Positions 25,546 through 34,440 are shown, counted from the stretch's first letter. The stretch: 64,000 nt of DNA from MnTg04 sp964568075 (GCA_964568075.1 CAZMOM010000016.1:1-64000), one strand, 5' to 3'. The notes: generated from the letters alone by a model not told the origin. A program made the numbers and translations.

Positions 25546-26990
25546 TTACCGATCGCTTTTTGCAAATGTTTGCGCCATTCCTGGTAGCGTGCATTGATTG
25601 TGATCGCGTTGTCGGGGGCCGGCACGAACTCGTCATCTACCGTTAACACCGGCAATGCCGGATTCGCCAGGCGGGCGCCGCCGTAGGCAGTGGCCTGCAG
25701 GTTCGTCGAACGCTGCACGGGAACGCCGCTCAAGTCGGCAATCCGCTGCAACAAGCCGTCGAGCTCGGCCAGGCCGCCGCTGGCAATAATGTTTTTTACG
25801 GCCGGCATGCAGCTTTCCATGGCCTGCAAATTAGCCTTGATCAGAAACGCGATACTCTCCGTGACCGCAACCGCCTGTTCTTCTACGGTGCCTGAACCGA
25901 TAAAACCAGATTCGGCGTCGGGGACCCAGAATGGCGCCGCCAGTCCGCCGATCGCGTTGACGAAAAACGGCGGGTTTGTCGAATTCGCCAGCCACTTCGG
26001 CAAATTCGAAAACAGCTCGCTCTCATCGATTTCGTGTAATTCGGCAAACCAGGTGAGCGCGGCGCCGGCGCCGTTGATCGTGCCTTCGACCGCGAACAGA
26101 GAATCGTGATCGTTCCGCAGCAGGATGCTGTTGAGTAATCCCGGGCACTTCCGGTATTCCGGTGATGGCCGTTGCAGGAACGCGCCGGTCCCGAGGTTGA
26201 GAAAAAGCTGATCGGCCGGCTCGTCCGAGAAGGCGAAGGGGACCGCCGATTGATCGCCGGTAACGACAGTCAACGGTACTGATGTGTCGCCGAGCTTCAG
26301 ATCGCACCAGGCGTACCGGTTTGGCCTGATCGCCGGGAGCAAACGCCGGTCGATCCGAAAAACGTCCAGCAGCCGTTGTGACCATTGGCCCGTCCGAATA
26401 TCCCAAAGCAAGGTCCGCGAGGCATTACACGGGTCGATCGCGAATGTTTGACCCTCGCTCAGACTGAATAAAATAAAGCTGGCCAGCGGGCCAAATGCCA
26501 GGTCGTTTTTCCGCTCGGCCGATCCGACCTCGGCGATGTGGTCAAGGCACCAGCGCAGCTTGCTGGCGCCGTAATGAGGCGACAGTGGCAAGCCGGTTAA
26601 GTCGACGACCTCTTTCTCGGCTAGCGAAAGACCCGGCAGACTCTGTGCGGCGCGCGTGTCTTGCCAGGAAATAACGGGCGAGAGAGGGCGGCCGGTTCTT
26701 TTCGACCAGCAGGCGATGCTGGAGCGCTGCGTGCACAGGGCTGCGTTGCGAACCCATTTCGTTTTATGGCCCAGATGAATGGCAACCTGGTCCAGGCATT
26801 CGGCAACCGATTCGATCAGCTTTTGTGAATCATGCTCGACGCGTCCGGCCGACCGATGGCTCGTGCCGATCTCGACTTCGAACCGGGTAACGGTCTTTCC
26901 TGCTTCATCGAATACCAGCGCACGGGTCGCGTGGCCGCCCTGGTCGAGCGCCAGCGTCCACACGCAATCGCCGGTGGTTTTAGCTGCCAT
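25521..26990 (-). CDS. FGGY-family carbohydrate kinase, glycerol-kinase-like with altered pocket (489 aa)
   Basis: This is an ATP-dependent sugar/polyol kinase of the FGGY family. Glycerol-kinase-like blocks are LALDQGGHATRALVFD (residues 13-28), GRVEHD, ISWQDTRA, NASRTLLWDI and TGDQSAVPF with the catalytic Asp246. The nucleotide-domain signature is around ASGGLAELDGLLQRIADLSG. In E. coli GlpK glycerol is held by Arg83, Glu84, Tyr135 and Asp245. Here the matching motif reads TQRSS (R89 kept, S90 in place of Glu), and SPHYGASK places His139 where Tyr is expected. The substrate may therefore not be glycerol. It is the last gene of an overlapping operon; the ATG at 26990 overlaps the GDPD gene end by 11 bp. 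The longer frame to 27092 is rejected. Confidence 0.87.
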   Translation of the reverse strand: MAAKTTGDCVWTLALDQGGHATRALVFDEAGKTVTRFEVEIGTSHRSAGRVEHDSQKLIESVAECLDQVAIHLGHKTKWVRNAALCTQRSSIACWSKRTGRPLSPVISWQDTRAAQSLPGLSLAEKEVVDLTGLPLSPHYGASKLRWCLDHIAEVGSAERKNDLAFGPLASFILFSLSEGQTFAIDPCNASRTLLWDIRTGQWSQRLLDVFRIDRRLLPAIRPNRYAWCDLKLGDTSVPLTVVTGDQSAVPFAFSDEPADQLFLNLGTGAFLQRPSPEYRKCPGLLNSILLRNDHDSLFAVEGTINGAGAALTWFAELHEIDESELFSNLPKWLANSTNPPFFVNAIGGLAAPFWVPDAESGFIGSGTVEEQAVAVTESIAFLIKANLQAMESCMPAVKNIIASGGLAELDGLLQRIADLSGVPVQRSTNLQATAYGGARLANPALPVLTVDDEFVPAPDNAITINARYQEWRKHLQKAIGKKKAGTRQ

Positions 26991-27723
26991 CGTGGTTGCT
27001 GCCTGACAGGAATTCCCCGATGAAGTCGGTCTCCACCAGGTCCACGCCGCGATCGAATAATTCCTGCGCCTGGCGTTGAGTCGCCACGTCATAAACCACC
27101 CAGCGCCAGCTGACGTCTCGTGGCAGCTCCCGGTCGATAATCCTCGCGCGTTTCACAAACAGGTAATCCGGTTGCAAATTGCTTGCCGCATCCAGGATTT
27201 TTTCATCGAAGGCGCCGATTACCCAGCCGGTTCGATCGGCGCCTCGTTTTTTCGCCATCGCCACCGTCTTCAAGTCGAAGGAGATAATGATGCCACGAGT
27301 ACCGAGGTCGCCGGTCAGAGGCAATATGGCGTCCAGACACCGATCCTCGCCAAATCGCAATATGCTCGCCCGTTTGATTTCGATAAAAACGCGACCGGTA
27401 AAATCGGCGAGCATGGCCACAGCTTCAGCCAAGGGAGGTACCATGGAATCGGCGAAGCGATCGCCAAACCGGGCCGGCTCACCGACACACAGACTGCGTG
27501 CCGTGTTCGCGTCGATCTCGAATAGATCCAGTGCGCTGGTGCCGGTGCGGCCAGTGGAGTGATCGTGCAGCACCATCGGCATCCGATCGCGCGTCAACTG
27601 GACATCAAATTCGAGATTTCGCGCACCCTCTTGCATCGCCGCGCGAAATCCGACCAACGTATTTTCGGGGTAGCAGGCAGGCCAGCCGCGATGTGCTACC
27701 AGACGTTCGTGGTCGAGCGTCAT
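26980..27723 (-). CDS. Glycerophosphodiester phosphodiesterase, cytoplasmic UgpQ type (247 aa)
   Basis: This enzyme of the GDPD family hydrolyses glycerophosphodiesters to sn-glycerol 3-phosphate and an alcohol. The N-terminus has the signature VAHRGWPACYPENTLVGF, then LEFDVQLTRDRMPMVLHDH with the second catalytic His and metal-binding acids. Later come FIEIKRAS and the closing TQRQAQELFDRGVDLVETDFIGEFL. No signal peptide is present, so it acts in the cytoplasm. The ATG at 27723 overlaps the stop of the upstream gpsA by 4 bp (ATGA), indicating translational coupling. The longer frame to 27747 is rejected for this reason. Its product is the substrate of the GpsA-type enzyme encoded next to it. 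Confidence 0.9.
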   Translation of the reverse strand: MTLDHERLVAHRGWPACYPENTLVGFRAAMQEGARNLEFDVQLTRDRMPMVLHDHSTGRTGTSALDLFEIDANTARSLCVGEPARFGDRFADSMVPPLAEAVAMLADFTGRVFIEIKRASILRFGEDRCLDAILPLTGDLGTRGIIISFDLKTVAMAKKRGADRTGWVIGAFDEKILDAASNLQPDYLFVKRARIIDRELPRDVSWRWVVYDVATQRQAQELFDRGVDLVETDFIGEFLSGSNHDGS

Positions 27724-28649
27724 TGAAGTAGCGAGGTGTTCTCGCACAGGCCAAGAATGATTGCCCGCGCATCCTTTGGTTTGTTCAACAGATCGCGCAT
27801 CGCGCTGATCATCGGAAAATCACTTAATTCGATCAACTTGTGTTCGTCGAGCATTTTCAGCGCATGAAATCCTTCACCCCGAATGTTCGTACCGCTCGCG
27901 AGCAGCTCATCGGATTCGCCTCGTGCCAGCTTCATGCCTGCGTTGCGATGGTGTGAACCAGAGCTGGTAGCTGTCGTGATCAGATCGCCGGCACCGGACA
28001 GGCCATAAGCGGTTTTCGCCTCACCGCCGAAGAGTTCGACAATTCGTGACAACTCGTTAAGCGCGACGGTGAGCAGAAAACCGCGAATATTGTCTCCCAG
28101 GCGCAGCTCGTCGGCCGCTCCTACGAGCGGGACATAGACATTCTTTAGTATGACCGCCCACGATGCGCCGACAACGTCGCGGCTGCCCGATACATGAAGG
28201 TGACTACCGGAAAATAACTCACGAGTGAGAGAAATAACCTGCTCTGACTGCGAGGCTACGTTTGCAAAGCCGGGCAGGCCGTTAATCAGGTTATCCCCGA
28301 TCATCGGTCCATACAAAACGCCGAATTGCCGCTCATCCGCGAAAACCGACTGCAAAATGCTGGCAGGCGTATGCCCGTCGCCATCCAATCCTTTGGCAAT
28401 CGTCAGGCAAACCGCCGCATGGGGCGCTGCCTGGTGTACTCGTTCTGCAATTTCCCGGTGCGGGCTGGCAGGCAGGGCAAACAGAATCAGGTCACAACCC
28501 GGGGCAAGCAGAGTCTCGAGCGGAACATTTTCCTCCCAGGTATCCAGGTCTCTCTCCCAGATCGATACCCGGTTCCGTGGGGTGAGGGCCGATTCGAGTG
28601 CGTGACCGATTTCACCGTGACCCAGCATGACGATTTCACGTTGGCCCAT
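27720..28649 (-). CDS. gpsA: NAD(P)-dependent glycerol-3-phosphate dehydrogenase (309 aa)
   Basis: This enzyme interconverts dihydroxyacetone phosphate and sn-glycerol 3-phosphate in the cytoplasm. The nucleotide-binding motif is GHGEIG (residues 10-15). Other blocks are DLILFALPASPHREIAERV, the LTIAKGLD segment corresponding to the usual SxTKG region, YGPMIGDNLINGLPGFANVAS, the catalytic-Lys region VILKNVYVPLVGAADELRLGDN, and GLSGAGDLITTATS with SRN-like SSGSHHRNAG. The catalytic Lys is retained. At 309 aa it is slightly shorter than typical GpsA (about 330-340), and the proximal motifs are divergent. AAGGGG precedes the ATG. It is the first gene of the gpsA-GDPD-kinase operon, so it may serve catabolism and not the usual phospholipid synthesis. 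Confidence 0.85.
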   Translation of the reverse strand: MGQREIVMLGHGEIGHALESALTPRNRVSIWERDLDTWEENVPLETLLAPGCDLILFALPASPHREIAERVHQAAPHAAVCLTIAKGLDGDGHTPASILQSVFADERQFGVLYGPMIGDNLINGLPGFANVASQSEQVISLTRELFSGSHLHVSGSRDVVGASWAVILKNVYVPLVGAADELRLGDNIRGFLLTVALNELSRIVELFGGEAKTAYGLSGAGDLITTATSSGSHHRNAGMKLARGESDELLASGTNIRGEGFHALKMLDEHKLIELSDFPMISAMRDLLNKPKDARAIILGLCENTSLLQ

Positions 28650-28789
28650 TGTTATCCCCTTTGCCGACAGGTGACCTATAGTAATCTTTGACCGCGCCGA
28701 ATAGGTAGCCCCATGCTTTGAAAATGGCTGCTCTTGGAGATAGCGCCTTTATTGGCGCGCTGGCAACGCTTGAGCGTCATTTTCAGGTG

Positions 28790-30616
28790 TCAGGCATGCC
28801 TGGATTCAGGCGCCTGTTTGGCCAGTTCGGCCAGCGATTTGAGCTCTTCGGAAAGCGGTTTGGGCCGCGAAATTCCATAACCTTGCGCATAGTCAACGCC
28901 GATTTCCTTTAGATGCGATTTTATCGATTTATTTTCCACGTATTCTGCGATGGTTTTCAGACCCATCGCGTGACTCATTTGGGTGATGGCCGCGACAATC
29001 GCGCTGGAGGCTTTGTCATCGATAATGCCCTTGATAAATTGGCCGTCGATTTTGAGATAATCGATAGGCAATGTTTTGAAATAGGAAAAAGAACTCAGAC
29101 CGGCGCCAAAGTCATCGAGCGCAAAACGACAGCCGTTCTTTTTCAACGCGGACATAAATACGGTCGCCCGATTCATATTGAGAATTGCTGCCGTTTCGGT
29201 TATTTCGAAGCAAATTGTCTTCGCAGCAATTTTTGTCCGCTTCAATTCGCCACTAACGAATTCCAGAAAGCTGGTGTCGCAAAGTGACTGGCCGGACAAA
29301 TTGATCGCGAACTGAATCTGCGATCCTGCCCATGCGGCCCTGTTGTCTGCCAGCGTTTCCAACGTTCGTCGGATCACCCAGCGGTCGATCGCGGGCATCA
29401 AACGGCTGTGCTCCGCGTGCGACAGGAACTGGTTCGGCGAGATCGGATTGCCGTCGTGATCGATACCCCGTAACAGAATTTCAAAATGAGGGCTTTTGCC
29501 GCGTCCTTTCAAAGGCTCGATGCGCTGGCAGTACAGATAAAAATCGTCGTCGCGCAACGCTTGCTGTATTCCCTCGATGCCCTGCATTCGTTCCAGGCTG
29601 TTCAAAATCATCGCGTCGTGATGCTGATACAGCGCGACCCGGTCCCGGCCGCGATCCTTGGCAACAATACAAGCGATCTTCGCAGCCGCAAGCGCGCTTT
29701 CGATGGTCTCGGAATCGGTTGTCAACTGGGCGACACCTATGCTCGCCGTCAGCTTGATCGCCCGGTCGTCCCACATGATGCTCAAATCGCTGACCGCCCT
29801 GCGCAGATCCTGGCCAATGCACCAGCCCTGGTCGAGTGAACAATCACCGATAAGGATTCCATACTCGTCATCGCCGATTCTCGCGACCAGGCCGATCTCG
29901 TCGACGTCGCCCGATAGTTGGTACGCGACCTGGCGAATGACCTCATCACAGGCCTGGTGGCCCAGCGAGTCTTCAACCGCCTTCAATTCGTCGATATTCA
30001 CGTGAAGGACGCAATGACTGGCGGCCTTTTTGTCGGTTCCGGAAAGTACTCTTTCCAATCGGTATTCAAACTCCCTGCGATTGATCAGGCCGGTCAAACC
30101 GTCATAGCGGGCTTGTACGATTCGGGAAATATTGGCACCGATCGCTTGCAGGAGATTTTCGTCACGCTTGGTGAAATCGGCGGCGTCAGGGCCGCTGGCA
30201 ACAAAGAGAATGCCCTCGACCTCTTCGCCCCGGATCACTATCGGCGATGCCAGGCTCTTGCACGGACCACTCGGCAGGATTTCCCTGGGTCTGGCCGGTG
30301 AGTCCTTGTGGATGACAGCGTCTTTGTTGATCGTCTTCAGCCAGCCGTCGAGATCTGTTTCGAGATCGCGAATCACCTTTGCGGCGTTGTCCAGGGGATG
30401 TTTGGCGCTGTCGCGGCGAATGTTGATCCCCTTGTCTCGCAAGATGACCACAGCCAGAGCCACATCCAGGTGATTGACACACCTCTCGACGAGATCTTTT
30501 AACGCATTGTGAACGCCACGGATTTGATGAATCTGCTCATTCGTATGACAAATCAGGTCCAGCTCCCGGTACCGCCTGGCCAAACGCATATTTTTGTGCA
30601 GAGCTCGCCGTTCCAT
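28790..30616 (-). CDS. GAF-GGDEF-EAL protein, predicted c-di-GMP phosphodiesterase (608 aa)
   Basis: This is a cytoplasmic signalling protein with no membrane helix. A GAF-like sensor (about residues 30-170) precedes a GGDEF domain (about 172-335) and an EAL domain (about 345-600). The GGDEF site reads GDDEY (248-252), a departure from the consensus, so cyclase activity is doubtful. In the EAL domain the expected metal and catalytic residues are all present: E379 (EILLR), N439, E471, D501-D502 (DDFGAG), K522, E558 and Q578. Hydrolysis of c-di-GMP is therefore likely. The degenerate GGDEF may bind GTP as an activator, as known for some hybrid proteins. It is a single gene, divergent from the TPR protein gene. 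Confidence 0.92.
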   Translation of the reverse strand: MERRALHKNMRLARRYRELDLICHTNEQIHQIRGVHNALKDLVERCVNHLDVALAVVILRDKGINIRRDSAKHPLDNAAKVIRDLETDLDGWLKTINKDAVIHKDSPARPREILPSGPCKSLASPIVIRGEEVEGILFVASGPDAADFTKRDENLLQAIGANISRIVQARYDGLTGLINRREFEYRLERVLSGTDKKAASHCVLHVNIDELKAVEDSLGHQACDEVIRQVAYQLSGDVDEIGLVARIGDDEYGILIGDCSLDQGWCIGQDLRRAVSDLSIMWDDRAIKLTASIGVAQLTTDSETIESALAAAKIACIVAKDRGRDRVALYQHHDAMILNSLERMQGIEGIQQALRDDDFYLYCQRIEPLKGRGKSPHFEILLRGIDHDGNPISPNQFLSHAEHSRLMPAIDRWVIRRTLETLADNRAAWAGSQIQFAINLSGQSLCDTSFLEFVSGELKRTKIAAKTICFEITETAAILNMNRATVFMSALKKNGCRFALDDFGAGLSSFSYFKTLPIDYLKIDGQFIKGIIDDKASSAIVAAITQMSHAMGLKTIAEYVENKSIKSHLKEIGVDYAQGYGISRPKPLSEELKSLAELAKQAPESRHA

Positions 30617-30831
30617 TACGGATGCCTCGTCAAGTTACCAGCGACCAAATGCCTTGCCACTACACAATCATATAAATATCAATGGCTTCAAGGCGAAAGA
30701 TCACCTACCTATCGGGACACTGTCGCACCGCGGGGCGAAGACTTCCGTGACCGGTGTCACGGCATGCAAGGTGGCCTCAAATAGTCTAAAAGCGTAGGGT
30801 TGTGCTTAGCAAAGGAGGGGACAATCCTCTG

Positions 30832-33066
30832 ATGTCCATTCTCAGGGAACTCAAGCGCCGCAACGTCATCAAGGTGGCGATCGCCTATGCGATTGTGGCT
30901 TGGCTGTTGATAGAGGTCACAGCGACGACCTTTCCTATTTTGAAGCTACCCGACTGGTCCGTGGCCTTGGTGACGGCTTTCGTATTGATCGGGTTCCCCC
31001 TGGCATTGATCTTCGCCTGGGCGTTTGAAATCACCCCGGAAGGCATCAAACTTGAAAAGGATATCGATCGCAGCCAGTCCATCACGCATATAACGGGGCG
31101 AAAGATCGATTACCTTATTATCGCGGCACTGGTTTTGGCGCTGGGTTTTTTCGCTTTCGACAAGTTCGTGCTCGGCCCATCGCGCGACGCTGAACTGGTG
31201 CAGGCCACGACAGAAGCCGTAACCGAGCAGGTGGGCGAGCCCGGAAAATCAGAGGCTGCCGATAAGTCCATCGCCGTCCTGGCCTTCACCGATTTGAGCC
31301 CTGAGGGGGATCAGGAATATTTTTCCGACGGCATCTCCGAAGAACTGTTGAACGTGCTGGCCAAGATACCCAGTCTCCGGGTGGCGGCGCGTACCTCCTC
31401 GTTTCAATTCAAAGGAGAGAACCGGGACGCCATCGACATCGGCCAACGATTGAATGTGGCCTTAGTTTTGGAAGGCAGCGTTCGCAAGGCGGGCGTTCAA
31501 ATACGCATCACCGCCCAGCTTATCGACGCCAGCAACGGCTTCCATCTATGGTCGGAGACCTATGACCGGGAGCTTGCGAATATCTTCGCGGTGCAGGACG
31601 AGATTGCGGCGGCCATCGTTGGGGCTCTTCAGGAACATCTGGCACTTGAGGTTGCTACGGTGCCCCGAGTGATTGCAGCAACAAATACCGAGGCTCATGA
31701 AGCATACCTGAGGGGCCGGCACCTGGTGGTCCAGCGCACGCGAGCCACTATTGAGGGTGCGGTTCGGGAGTTTGAAAAGGCGATAGCGCTCGACCCCGAT
31801 TATGCGCTTGGCCATGCGGAGGTGGCCATGGCCAACCTCTTGCTAACACGCGATCAAAATGGCGACCTGACCTCCACCGAAGCCATTGCAAGGGCAGCCC
31901 CCCATGCCGAGCGGGCGATGGCCCTTGATCCGACCCTCGCCGAAGCCCACGCGGCCACCGGTTTTGTCTTGTGGGAACAAGAGAATCTGGAAGAAGCCCT
32001 GACACACTTCGAGCAGGCCATCCAGATCAACCCCAACTATTCTATTGCCTATCTCTGGATGGGGAACCTCTTCGATGATCAGCTCGGACGCTATGCCGAG
32101 GCCTTTGCCGCGCACGAGATGACGCTGCGGCTCGATCCGCTGTCGATCCCGACTACAGGCAACAACGTAATGGCACTGATCGATAGGAATCGACTGGATG
32201 AGGCCGACCGGAAACTGGAAAAGCTTGCTTCCATTGCTCCGAGTTCTTACGCAAAACTGCGGGGCTACCGGACGTCTCTCGGTGGGAAATGGGCCAATTT
32301 GCCCTTGGCCTCCTTGGATGCCTTGCGAATCGATTCGGAGAATGCGCGCGCCAGGTTTTTCCTGACCTGGCAGTTCGCCGCCATCGGCCTTGAAAAAGAA
32401 AGCCTTGCCATTTCAAAGGCGCCACTGCCCTTTGTACTGACGGTATTGGGCAAACCCGAAGACGCGGTCACGACCGCACAGGCACGCCTTGCCGAGGAGC
32501 CGAATTCTCTAAGAGTCCGACGCGATCTGGGGCTAGCCTTGGCTGGCACCGGAGATTACGCTCGCGCCCGGCCCATTCTGGAGGAGATGTGGCAACGCAG
32601 TGGTGGACGGGTCACACGCTTTGGCCTGTTTTTCACCGGTAGCGCCGCAGCATTGATCGCCATCCGCCGAGCCGCCGGTGAAGAGGCCGAGGTCGGCGAA
32701 CTCGTGGCAGCGATAATGGACAACGTGCGCCGCTATCGAGAGGCCGGGATGACCGAGGCCCGCCTATTTGTCAGCGCTGACTTTGACGAAGGCCTTGCCG
32801 CCTATCTAGCGGGCGAGCGCGAAAAGGGCCTCGCACTGATTGCCAAGGGAGCGGAAAAGGGGCTTTTCATTATGCCCGCGGAGGCTTATCTGCGAACGCT
32901 TTATGACGATCCGGGTTTTGCCCCCATCCGGGCAAGCCAGGAAGCCCGCCAGAAGCGCGAACGAGACAGATTCCTCGATATCGTTTGCACCGACAATCCG
33001 TATGCGGCCGTCTGGCAACCCGCCGAAGGGACCTGCGAAAGATATGCCGCGGAGGGGGGGAACTGA
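30832..33066 (+). CDS. Membrane-anchored TolB/FlgO-like domain plus TPR protein (744 aa)
   Basis: The N-terminus MSILRELKRRNVIKVAIAYAIVAWLLIEV starts a family-typical block with two close helices (residues 12-32 and about 45-70). A third helix follows (IDYLIIAALVLALGFFAFDKFV). The next part, from about 140, is the SIAVLAFTDLSPEGDQEYFSDGISEELLNVLAK module found in adenylate-cyclase-associated/FlgO-like proteins. The remainder is TPR repeats, for example ALGHAEVAMANLLL, AEAHAATGFVLWEQENLEEALTHFEQAIQINP. No cyclase domain is present. The ATG at 30832 matches the family N-terminus; an in-frame GTG at 30802 is the alternative. A GGAGG lies 13 nt upstream of the ATG, which is rather far. The role is unknown; protein-protein scaffolding at the membrane is likely. 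Confidence 0.85.
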   Translation: MSILRELKRRNVIKVAIAYAIVAWLLIEVTATTFPILKLPDWSVALVTAFVLIGFPLALIFAWAFEITPEGIKLEKDIDRSQSITHITGRKIDYLIIAALVLALGFFAFDKFVLGPSRDAELVQATTEAVTEQVGEPGKSEAADKSIAVLAFTDLSPEGDQEYFSDGISEELLNVLAKIPSLRVAARTSSFQFKGENRDAIDIGQRLNVALVLEGSVRKAGVQIRITAQLIDASNGFHLWSETYDRELANIFAVQDEIAAAIVGALQEHLALEVATVPRVIAATNTEAHEAYLRGRHLVVQRTRATIEGAVREFEKAIALDPDYALGHAEVAMANLLLTRDQNGDLTSTEAIARAAPHAERAMALDPTLAEAHAATGFVLWEQENLEEALTHFEQAIQINPNYSIAYLWMGNLFDDQLGRYAEAFAAHEMTLRLDPLSIPTTGNNVMALIDRNRLDEADRKLEKLASIAPSSYAKLRGYRTSLGGKWANLPLASLDALRIDSENARARFFLTWQFAAIGLEKESLAISKAPLPFVLTVLGKPEDAVTTAQARLAEEPNSLRVRRDLGLALAGTGDYARARPILEEMWQRSGGRVTRFGLFFTGSAAALIAIRRAAGEEAEVGELVAAIMDNVRRYREAGMTEARLFVSADFDEGLAAYLAGEREKGLALIAKGAEKGLFIMPAEAYLRTLYDDPGFAPIRASQEARQKRERDRFLDIVCTDNPYAAVWQPAEGTCERYAAEGGN

Positions 33067-33081
33067 CTGGAAATAAGCAGC

Positions 33082-33112
33082 AAAAAAGCCCGCCATAAGG
33101 GCGAGCTTTTTT
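33082..33112 (+). terminator. Rho-independent terminator of the TPR gene
   Basis: AAAAAAGCCCGCC pairs with GGGCGAGCTTTTTT around an ATAA loop with one bulge, 15 bp after the stop. The A-rich upstream arm makes it potentially active in both directions. Confidence 0.85.
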
Positions 33113-33123
33113 GTTAGAAATTG

Positions 33124-33206
33124 GTGCCGGTCATTAAGTTATTTAGTTGTTTGAGCCGACTATCGGACTGGTAGAAACAATAACTAAATAACTTAATGAC
33201 CGGCAC
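33124..33206. repeat. 83-bp palindromic element with 25-bp arms
   Basis: The left arm begins GTGCCGGTCATTAAGTTATT (33124 onward) and the right arm is its inverted complement ending at 33206. The first 25 positions match perfectly, and a looser match extends to about 30. The central loop is about 25 bp. The hairpin has no open reading frame and sits between the TPR gene terminator and a broken gene. It looks like a small mobile or REP-like element. Confidence 0.75.
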
Positions 33207-33229
33207 TATCTTTCGCACTATCTTTCTCG

Positions 33230-34245
33230 TTAGTCGCTCAGGATCTCGAAGGCGGCGCGGCTTCGGGCATGCAATGTGAGCGGCTCCATGCCTGAGCGCC
33301 GCAGGGTCAGCTGACAGGACGCCAGCTTGCTATTGAGGCAGGTCTTGTGACCCCCCCGGGCGGGTTGTCGTAGCGCAGTGTCACAAAGGCCTCCGGCGGT
33401 GCCTCGATACGGCCCTCGATGGATGCGTTCGCATCGCCTGTCGAGAACTCCCAGTGGAAGTTGTTGAAGTGACCGCGGGCGAGCAGCGCGCGCCTGAGCC
33501 CGTTGAGCGCATAGGTCTGACCGCCGACACGCAGGACCACGAAGGTGAGAAAAGGGGTCCACACCGGACCGAAGCGAACACGAGCCGTGGACAATTCGAG
33601 GAACGCCTCCGGGTCATTATCGAAACCCGCGACCTGACCCCAGGCGTAGTGATCGGTGTGCCGCATGCCCCAGTTGTGGTTTTGGCTGCCGACCCAATTG
33701 CTGATATCGACTTCTTTGTCGCCCACCACCAGCCGGCCGTTGAAGTGCGCGTTCGGTGTGCCCACCAGGCTCTTGGCCTTGGGGAAGCCGCCGTCGTAGA
33801 ACTTGCGGGGGAGTAATAGCAGCGGTGGCTGATCACCGGCGAACCGCAGGTCCCAGGCAACGCAACCGTCCGGCCCGCTCGCGCTGCCGGCGAGAACGCC
33901 GTCCGACAGGGTGGCATCGGCGATGGTCACATCCAGGCCGTCCGCGGAGAACCGGCAGCGTTCGATCGGAAATACGTCCCTGGCTGCGGTGATCTTCCCT
34001 GTCTCACCGTCGAAATAGACGGCCCAAAGATCTCCGACCGTCGCACCCGGCTGACCCCGGGGAGAAAAAATCGTGTACCGGATCCAAAAGGCAAGCGGGC
34101 GGCCCGGGTGGTTCGCGCGCTGAAAATAGCTTTCGTAGTGCCCCCGGTCGTCACCCGGGCGATAGCGAACCGCGTTGCATCCCTGAGGTGTCGAAAGTGG
34201 ATCCACGAGGCCTATCCTAGCGCCTGCATCACAATAGGTACCCAC
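33230..34245 (-). pseudogene. Frameshifted lipocalin-like (AttH/CrtC-type) gene
   Basis: A 312-codon frame (34245-33307) encodes a soluble beta-rich protein with blocks AFWIRYTIFSPRGQPG, LWAVYFDGETGKI and WVGSQNHNWGMRHTDHYAWGQVAGF, suggesting an AttH/carotenoid-hydratase-like lipocalin fold (tentative). Near its end, after YDNPPGG, a run of seven G on the minus strand (about 33353) breaks the frame. In the next frame the protein continues KTCLNSKLASCQLTLRR to a stop at 33230, with cysteines and strands that look like the true C-terminus. One missing G (or two extra) explains this. It may be a real mutation or a homopolymer sequencing error. The N-terminus MGTYCDAGARIGL is also odd because it is encoded within a short tandem repeat, so the original start may be lost. 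Confidence 0.7.
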
Positions 34246-34275
34246 AATAGGTACCGGTGTTCACTTATTCACTTA
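34231..34275. repeat. Short tandem repeats beside the broken lipocalin-like gene
   Basis: ACAATAGGTACC occurs twice with a 13-nt period (34231-34242 and 34244-34255). It is followed by TTCACTTA twice (34260-34267 and 34268-34275). The GGTACCGGT/TTATTTA pattern resembles the arm of the 83-bp palindrome at the other end of the broken gene (GGTGCCGGT...TTATTTA). The following 34276-34405 is GC-rich with small palindromes and no gene. Confidence 0.5.
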
Positions 34276-34407
34276 TTTAAGCTGACTCCGCATCGTCTTT
34301 CTTTGAGCGGCGGGCCGCTCTCGGCCATCCCTGGCCTCCGCGGCACTTGCACATCCGTGTGCGACGGAATCTCACCCGCTACGCGGGTTCTCATCCACAC
34401 CCCCCAA

Positions 34408-34433
34408 TAAAAAAGCCACCCCAAAGGGTGGCT
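34408..34433 (-). terminator. Rho-independent terminator of ssrA
   Basis: AGCCACCC (34414-34421) and GGGTGGCT (34426-34433) form an 8-bp stem with a 4-nt loop, followed on the minus strand by TTTTTTATT. It lies directly after the encoded CCA end of tmRNA. Confidence 0.9.
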
Positions 34434-34440
34434 ATTTTAT

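Noticed and set aside
30832..33066. Adenylate cyclase call for the TPR protein
   Set aside because: Relatives are often labelled adenylate cyclase, but no class III cyclase catalytic domain is visible here, only the TolB/FlgO-like and TPR parts.
33061..34440. Possible direct repeat of the ssrA 3' end as an attachment site
   Set aside because: The acceptor/T-arm sequence of tmRNA was not found again in the window, and no integrase gene is present.
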